From: JAMLIN01 sp964476625
GTDB taxonomy: Bacteria; Pseudomonadota; Gammaproteobacteria; Burkholderiales; Burkholderiaceae_E
Direction: 5' to 3'
Assembly: GCA_964476625.1 (NCBI GenBank)
Contig: CAYZBJ010000001.1
Coordinates: 1 to 64,000 of the forward strand
DNA length: 64,000 bases
The translations under genes and the position numbers were made by a program. The notes below the pieces were generated by a model. The model saw nothing but the letters and a program-made list of their open reading frames with translations. It was not told where the DNA came from and did no database searches. Below are positions 59,556-64,000 of the stretch, in pieces (positions within the stretch are counted from its first letter, which is position 1; each line of letters begins with the position of its first letter).

Positions 59556-60776
59556 ATGTACGGGCGATTCATACAGCATCGGGCCGAGGAAGCCCTGGCC
59601 GACACGCCGGTGGTGTTGATAGTCGGGCCTCGCCGGGCCGGCAAGACCACGCTCGTCCGGAAGATGGGAGAAGCGGGTCGGACCTACATCACGCTCGATG
59701 ACCAGACAGTCCTCCACGCCGCGCGGTCCGATCCGGCCGGTTTCATTCGCGGCCTGGACAAAGCCATCATCGACGAGATTCAGCGCGCCCCCGAGCTGCT
59801 GCTGGCAATCAAGAAGACCGTAGACGAGGACTATCGCCCCGGTCGATTCCTGCTGACCGGCTCCGCCAATGTCCTGACCTTGCCCCGGGTCGCCGACAGC
59901 CTGGCGGGGCGGATGGAAACCTTGTCGATGTTGCCGCTGGCGCGCGCCGAGATCCTGGGTAGGCAACCGACCTTCCTGGACCGCCTGTTCGCCGGAAAAC
60001 TCGTGCCAATACCGGAAGCCACCGTCGGCGACAACCTCATCCAGCTCGCACTGCTCGGAGGCTTCCCGGAGGCGCTCAGCCGCGAGAGCGAACGGCGGCG
60101 ACAGCATTGGGCGCGTTCCTACCTGACGTCGATCCTGACGCGCGACCTGCGCGACATTGCTGAAATCGAGAAGCTGGCCGAGCTGCCGAAGTTCGTTCGG
60201 TTGCTCGCGGAGCTGTCCGGGAAGCTGATCAGCCATTCTCGCTTCGGCTCAAGCATCGATGTCAGCTACAAGACAGCCCAGCGCTACGTCGCGCTGCTGG
60301 AACAGATCTTCCTCGTCTCCACGTTGCAGCCGTGGTTCACGAACACCCTGAAGCGGGTCGCCAAAACGCCGAAGCTGCATTTTCTCGATTCCGGCCTGCT
60401 GGCCACGGCACGCGGCCTGGGCTTCGATCGGGTGAAGGCAGACCGCGACTTGTTTGGTGCGCTGCTCGAGAGCTTCGTGTTCTCCGAAATCCTGAAGCTG
60501 ATGACGGCATCGGACTTGCGCCTGACCCCCTACCATTTCCGCAACCAGCAGATGAACGAAGTGGACATCGTGCTGGAGCGCGACGACGGCATGGTCGTGG
60601 GCATCGAGGTGAAGGCCGCCGCAACGGTAAGGCCTGGCGACTTCGCGGGGCTGCGGACCCTCGCCGAAGCCTGCGGGAAGCGGTTCGCTTTTGGCGTCGT
60701 GCTCTACGACAGCACGGATTTCGTGCCCTTCGGCGACAAGCTGGCTGCGGCGCCCTTGTCGTCCTTGTGGAGCTGA
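59556..60776 (+). CDS. AAA ATPase with DUF4143 C-terminal domain
   Basis: 406 aa. Walker A VGPRRAGKTT (24-32), Walker B IIDEIQRAP, arginine-type sensor in LLTGSANVLTLPRVADSLAG. The DUF4143 part (about 180-380) ends with a PD-(D/E)xK-like EVDIVLERDDGMVVGIEVKAA pattern, Glu-x-Asp then Glu-x-Lys. Function of the family is unknown; some members are linked to mobile or accessory DNA. The start is ATG 59556, right after the repeats. It is followed on the same strand by the NERD-helicase after 102 bases. Confidence 0.9.
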   Translation: MYGRFIQHRAEEALADTPVVLIVGPRRAGKTTLVRKMGEAGRTYITLDDQTVLHAARSDPAGFIRGLDKAIIDEIQRAPELLLAIKKTVDEDYRPGRFLLTGSANVLTLPRVADSLAGRMETLSMLPLARAEILGRQPTFLDRLFAGKLVPIPEATVGDNLIQLALLGGFPEALSRESERRRQHWARSYLTSILTRDLRDIAEIEKLAELPKFVRLLAELSGKLISHSRFGSSIDVSYKTAQRYVALLEQIFLVSTLQPWFTNTLKRVAKTPKLHFLDSGLLATARGLGFDRVKADRDLFGALLESFVFSEILKLMTASDLRLTPYHFRNQQMNEVDIVLERDDGMVVGIEVKAAATVRPGDFAGLRTLAEACGKRFAFGVVLYDSTDFVPFGDKLAAAPLSSLWS

Positions 60777-60878
60777 CGGACCGACCGTAGCGCCCCAGCG
60801 GCCGCTCGTGAACGATCCCTCCGCCTTTCCGGCACTGCACCGCTATCGTGAGCGCAATGCCACGACGCGGAGTTCCGC

Positions 60879-62540
60879 ATGGCCAACATCATTCCCGAAG
60901 AGATCGACGCCGCTGCCCGTCGCGGCCATGCCGCGCGCGAGATCGAGACACTCGAGATGCTCGAGCAGCAGCTCTCGAGCGAGTACACCGTCTACCATGG
61001 GGTGCACTGGGCGAGTGCCGCGGACCGGGCGAGCGTCTACGGCGAGATCGACTTCATCGTCGTCGACCGGCTCGGCCGGGCACTCGCGATCGAGCAGAAG
61101 AACGGGGCGGTGAGCATCGGCCCGGACGACCTGATCAAGCACTATCCCAGCGGCGCCAAGGGCGTGCGAGCCCAGCTCACGCGCAACCTCAACCACCTGC
61201 GCAACGAATTCGGCAGCCGCCACCCCGGCCAGCGGATCGACATCGAGCACCTGCTCTACCTGCCCGACCTGACGATCGCCGGCCCCCTGCCGTCGTCGAT
61301 CGACCCGGGCCGGGTCGTCGATGCGGGCAGTCGCAAACCGCTGGCAGCGCGGATCGTCGAGATCCTCGAGGAATCCTCGGCCCCATCCACATCGACGCCG
61401 GGCGCCCGCCCGGCCGACGCGTGCGACATCCACCAGTTCCTGTCGGACCTGGTCGACGTGGTGCCCAGCGTCGACGCCATCAGCCGGCTGGCGAAGTCGC
61501 ACTACCGGAGACTCTCGGGAGGGCTCGCTACCTGGGCGCGACAACTCGAGCTCGCACCGCATCGCCTGCGCATCGTCGGCACCGCCGGCTCGGGCAAGAC
61601 CCAGCTCGCGCTCGAGGAGCTGCGCGCCGCCCATGCCGCCGGCAAGAGCGCGCTCTACGTCTGCTTCAACCGGCCGCTTGCCGATGCGATGCGCGCCGCG
61701 GCGCCGGCCCCCGACAGCTGCATGACCTTCCACGAACTCGGCGCCTGGGTGATGCGCCAGGGCGAAGCGAACATCGACTACTCGACACCGGGCGTATTCG
61801 ACCGGATTGCCCAGGCCTTCATCGAAGCGGCCCCGGCCATGCGTGAATCGGTCGACCTGCTGGTCATCGACGAAGGCCAGGACTTCGAGACTCCCTGGGC
61901 AGGGGCGCTCCTGCAACTCGTCCGGCCCGAGGGACGCGGCATATGGCTCGAAGACCCGTCGCAGAACCTGTACCGGCGCGAACCGGTACCGCTGCCCGGG
62001 TGGGCGGTGCTGCGCTCGCCGATCAACTACCGCTCGCCGCATGTGCTGGTCACCATCGCCAACGTGCTCGGGCTGACCGAGCCGCCACAGGAAGCCGGCG
62101 GCTCGGTCCACGGCTTCGACCCGATGATTCACTGGTACGTCGATGCGGGTAGCCTCGTCGAGCAGACATCAGCCGCGGTCCGCGAGTTGATCGACGCGGG
62201 CCATGCGCCCGCCGACATCGCCGTGCTGACCTGGCGCGGCATGAGCGGCTCCGAAGTCATCGGCCAGGACTCGCTCGGCGGCCAGCGCACCCGGCGCTTC
62301 ACCAGCCGCCATACCGAAGACGGCCAGCCGGTCCTGTCCGATGGCGAACTCGTCCTCGACACCCTCTTCCGCTTCAAGGGCCAGGCCGCCGACTGCATCG
62401 TGCTCACCGAAGTCGACTTCGACGAATGGAACAAGGACGTCAGGCGCCGGCTCTTCGTCGGGCTGACACGGGCAAGGCTGAAGCTGGCCCTGGTGGCGTC
62501 GGAGAGGGCGGAGGGGGTGATCTGCGAGCGGCTGTCCTAG
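60879..62540 (+). CDS. NERD-domain nuclease fused to a UvrD-like helicase
   Basis: 553 aa. The NERD part (about 20-140) shows the nuclease-like Glu56, Asp58 and Glu72-x-Lys74 (YGEIDFIVVDRLGRALAIEQ, then KNG). The helicase part has Walker A GTAGSGKTQ (234-242), Walker B VIDEGQDF (Asp331, Glu332), FRFKGQAADCIVL and the motif VI RRLFVGLTRARLKLALV. It may process DNA ends or foreign DNA. It forms a two-gene unit with the AAA ATPase, and both are framed by the repeated reductase start. An anti-phage or repair role is an inference, not known for this pair. Confidence 0.93.
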   Translation: MANIIPEEIDAAARRGHAAREIETLEMLEQQLSSEYTVYHGVHWASAADRASVYGEIDFIVVDRLGRALAIEQKNGAVSIGPDDLIKHYPSGAKGVRAQLTRNLNHLRNEFGSRHPGQRIDIEHLLYLPDLTIAGPLPSSIDPGRVVDAGSRKPLAARIVEILEESSAPSTSTPGARPADACDIHQFLSDLVDVVPSVDAISRLAKSHYRRLSGGLATWARQLELAPHRLRIVGTAGSGKTQLALEELRAAHAAGKSALYVCFNRPLADAMRAAAPAPDSCMTFHELGAWVMRQGEANIDYSTPGVFDRIAQAFIEAAPAMRESVDLLVIDEGQDFETPWAGALLQLVRPEGRGIWLEDPSQNLYRREPVPLPGWAVLRSPINYRSPHVLVTIANVLGLTEPPQEAGGSVHGFDPMIHWYVDAGSLVEQTSAAVRELIDAGHAPADIAVLTWRGMSGSEVIGQDSLGGQRTRRFTSRHTEDGQPVLSDGELVLDTLFRFKGQAADCIVLTEVDFDEWNKDVRRRLFVGLTRARLKLALVASERAEGVICERLS

Positions 62541-62657
62541 GAGCTTCACGCTTGGCCGCTCTCCGCACCGATCCGGGATAATCGAGGCAGCGAGCGCCTT
62601 CGGCGCCTCCATATTGCCAGGGCAAGCCCCGGCACCCGCCCCGAAAGAAGGATCATC

Positions 62658-63224
62658 ATGGCATTCGAACTCCAGATCATCATTTGCAGCACACGGCCCG
62701 GTCGCGTCGGGCCCGCGGTGGCCCGCTGGTTCGACGGCTTCGCCCGGACACACGGCAAGTTCGAGCCCCGGCTGATCGACCTCGCCGATTTCAAGCTGCC
62801 CGTATACGACGAGCCCATGCATCCCCGCATGCAGAAGTACGAGCATGAGCACACCAAGCGCTGGAGCGCGAGCGTGGCCGCGGCCGATGCCTATGTGTTC
62901 GTGACCCCCGAGTACAACTACTCGCCGCCGCCGGCCCTGGTCAATGCGCTGGACTTCGTCTACAAGGAATGGAACTACAAGCCCTGCGGTTTCGTCAGCT
63001 ACGGCGGCGTTTCCGGTGGCCTGCGCGCCGTTCAGGCGGCCAAGCTACAGGTGACGACCCTGAAGATGATGCCCATGGTGGAAGGCGTCGCCGTGCCGAT
63101 GGTCGCCAAGCAAATCAGGGAAGACGGCGAGTTCGCCTCGAACGAGCTGATCGATGCGTCCGCCACCACCATGCTGGACGAGCTGCTGCGCTGGACCGAA
63201 GCGTTGCGGGTGATGCGTAGCTGA
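62658..63224 (+). CDS. NADPH-dependent FMN reductase family protein
   Basis: 188 aa flavodoxin-fold reductase. The FMN phosphate loop is IIICSTRPGRVGPAVARWFD, the isoalloxazine contact is VFVTPEYNYSPPPALVNALD, and YGGVSGGLRAVQAAK is the third flavin loop. It reduces FMN, quinones or metal ions with NADPH. GAAAGAAGGATC precedes the ATG. The first 60 coding bases are duplicated at 59379. A complete gene. Confidence 0.94.
   Translation: MAFELQIIICSTRPGRVGPAVARWFDGFARTHGKFEPRLIDLADFKLPVYDEPMHPRMQKYEHEHTKRWSASVAAADAYVFVTPEYNYSPPPALVNALDFVYKEWNYKPCGFVSYGGVSGGLRAVQAAKLQVTTLKMMPMVEGVAVPMVAKQIREDGEFASNELIDASATTMLDELLRWTEALRVMRS
62664..62721 (+). repeat. Direct repeat, right copy (FMN reductase 5' end)
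   Basis: Right-hand copy of the 58-base repeat at 59388-59445; it is part of the intact FMN reductase gene. The two copies mark the edges of the AAA ATPase/NERD-helicase unit. Confidence 0.85.
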
Positions 63225-63237
63225 GAGCGCTGCGAGC

Positions 63238-63554
63238 CAACTTTCTTCGGCAGTTCTTTACCCAGAACGGGCTGTCGCCGACGATGCAGGAATCGCCATA
63301 CGGTGTCCACCACATCGCCGGCAACATCGAGCTGATCTGCGGCGACGCGTTCGCGCTCGATGCCGCGGTGCTGGCCGACTAAGTCGGCGTCTACGACCGC
63401 GCCGCGCTGTTCGCCCTGCCGCCGCCGATGCGCCAGCGCTATGTCGGCGAACTCCGATCGGCGCGATATCCTCGGGATGCGGCCGGACTTCGCGGCGGCC
63501 GGGCTCACGACGCTGGGTACGGTGGTGTATCGGCTAGGGCGCGCCAACACGTAG
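63238..63554 (+). pseudogene. tpm: Thiopurine S-methyltransferase remnant
   Basis: First block 63238-63455: FFRQFFTQNGLSPTMQESPY, HHIAGNIELICGDAFALDAA, then an in-frame TAA at about 63381, and VGVYDRAALFALPPPMRQRY. The last block is in another frame (RRDILGMRPDFAAAGLTTLG, then TVVYRLGRANT, ending at 63554) and looks like the C-terminus. The N-terminal third with the SAM motif I is missing. In a working tpm this protein methylates selenite/tellurite or aromatic thiols. Here a nonsense mutation, a frameshift/deletion and a lost 5' end show decay. The rest of 63225-63631 holds no other gene. Confidence 0.8.
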
Positions 63555-63643
63555 CACCCCGGTACTGTACCGCTGGATACGGGTGAAGGCCGGACGATAA
63601 TGCGCTACCATGTACTTATCGTGTAACACATATGGACAAGGCC

Positions 63644-63931
63644 ATGAGCGAGACGACTTTTACCTTTCGGGTCGACGAAACCCTGAAGAGCGAGTTCGCC
63701 ACGGCCGCGAAGGCCCGCGACCGGACCGGCGCGCAGCTTCTGCGCGACTTCATGCGTGACTTCGTTCGACAGCAGCAGGAAGCAGCCGAGCACGACGCAT
63801 GGTTCCGTCGCCAGGTGAAGATCGGCCTGGATTCGGCCAACGCCGGCAATCTGATCCCGGCTGCCGAGGTTGAAGCCAGATTCGCAACCAAGCGGGCAAC
63901 CACACGCCGCCGACTTGAAACCTCTGAATGA
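63644..63931 (+). CDS. Ribbon-helix-helix antitoxin (RelB/StbD-like)
   Basis: 95 aa. RHH core TFTFRVDETLKSEFATAAKA with RDRTGAQLLRDFMRDFVRQQ, then a tail (AWFRRQVKIGLDSANAGNLI) that would bind the toxin. ATG 63644 has GGACAAGG just upstream; ATG 63632 lies closer to the GTGTaACAC palindrome (63621-63629) that may be the operator. Its stop overlaps the start of the RelE-like toxin by ATGA. Confidence 0.85.
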   Translation: MSETTFTFRVDETLKSEFATAAKARDRTGAQLLRDFMRDFVRQQQEAAEHDAWFRRQVKIGLDSANAGNLIPAAEVEARFATKRATTRRRLETSE

Positions 63932-64000
63932 TCGAACTGTTCTGGACGCCGGAGGCGATCGAAGACCGCGAAGAGATCTACGACCACATCGAGGCAGACA
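63928..64000 (+). CDS. RelE/ParE-family toxin, N-terminal part (cut by window end)
   Basis: Starts MIELFWTPEAIEDREEIYDH, the classical first strand and helix of RelE/ParE-type toxins; the rest lies outside the window. Translationally coupled to the antitoxin (ATGA). ParE would target gyrase and RelE the ribosome; the visible part cannot tell. Confidence 0.8.
   Translation, partial: MIELFWTPEAIEDREEIYDHIEAD

Overview
The window is strongly GC-rich with GC-ending codons and very short intergenic spaces. The gene content suggests a free-living, aerobic betaproteobacterium of the Burkholderiales type. Pointers are a Liv-type ABC operon with a Tat-like substrate-binding protein, a CaiB/BaiF CoA-transferase, DUF2889, MaoC-type hydratases, an AcrAB-like RND pump with a TetR regulator, NDH-2 and a Baeyer-Villiger monooxygenase. 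The assignment is an inference from gene families, not from a marker gene: no rRNA or tRNA was seen. A run of 10 N at 49815-49824 shows that the sequence is a draft assembly.

Layout. 1-3447: end of an ABC-2 permease, a scar of two decayed toxin-antitoxin pieces, and an ATGA-coupled pair of a START-like/cysteine-dioxygenase fusion and a four-domain rhodanese. 3701-5112: a decayed zinc-peptidase homologue, an orphan ATP synthase c-subunit and a DUF1330 protein. 5255-12375: glgX-treZ-treY, which turns glycogen or maltodextrin into trehalose, followed by a glgC remnant. 12470-15443: thioesterase, MFS exporter and MaoC-type hydratase on the minus strand. 15622-24244: Na/Pi cotransporter, DUF502, CoA-transferase, DUF2889, a large DUF4153 membrane protein and a penicillin-acylase-family protein. 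24291-27246: LysR/azoreductase divergent pair, a complete ccdAB module with a perfect palindromic operator, and a hemolysin III homologue. 27348-33978: a complete branched-chain amino acid-type ABC operon (livKHMGF) ending in its probable GntR regulator, with a divergent alpha/beta hydrolase. 34156-44620: thiolase, a PIN toxin remnant, RND pump and adaptor with a divergent TetR repressor, a flavin monooxygenase/MaoC/hydrolase run and a TauD-family dioxygenase. 44762-53428: an exported argininosuccinate-lyase-like protein, tandem Usp, lipoate-ligase-like protein, NDH-2, the assembly gap, a Baeyer-Villiger monooxygenase and an acyl-CoA synthetase. 53439-64000: accessory DNA with three toxin-antitoxin modules, a PIN remnant, a STAND-type regulator, a hydratase, an AAA ATPase and a NERD-helicase bracketed by a duplicated 5' end of an FMN reductase gene, a broken thiopurine methyltransferase, and a RHH/RelE-like pair cut by the window end.

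How it fits together. The core reads as a chromosome adapted to oxidising organic acids and cyclic or thiol compounds. It has CoA-ester enzymes (two MaoC types, thiolase, CoA-transferase, acyl-CoA synthetase, thioesterase), oxygenases (BVMO, FMO, TauD type, thiol dioxygenase) and transport (Liv ABC, RND, MFS). Trehalose synthesis from alpha-glucan adds stress protection.

The most unusual points are the START-like/thiol-dioxygenase fusion coupled to a tetra-rhodanese, the secreted fumarase/aspartase-superfamily lyase, the SCP2-like/hydrolase fusion, the AAA-ATPase plus NERD-helicase island with a duplicated gene start at its edges, and eight toxin-antitoxin loci or remnants in 64 kb.
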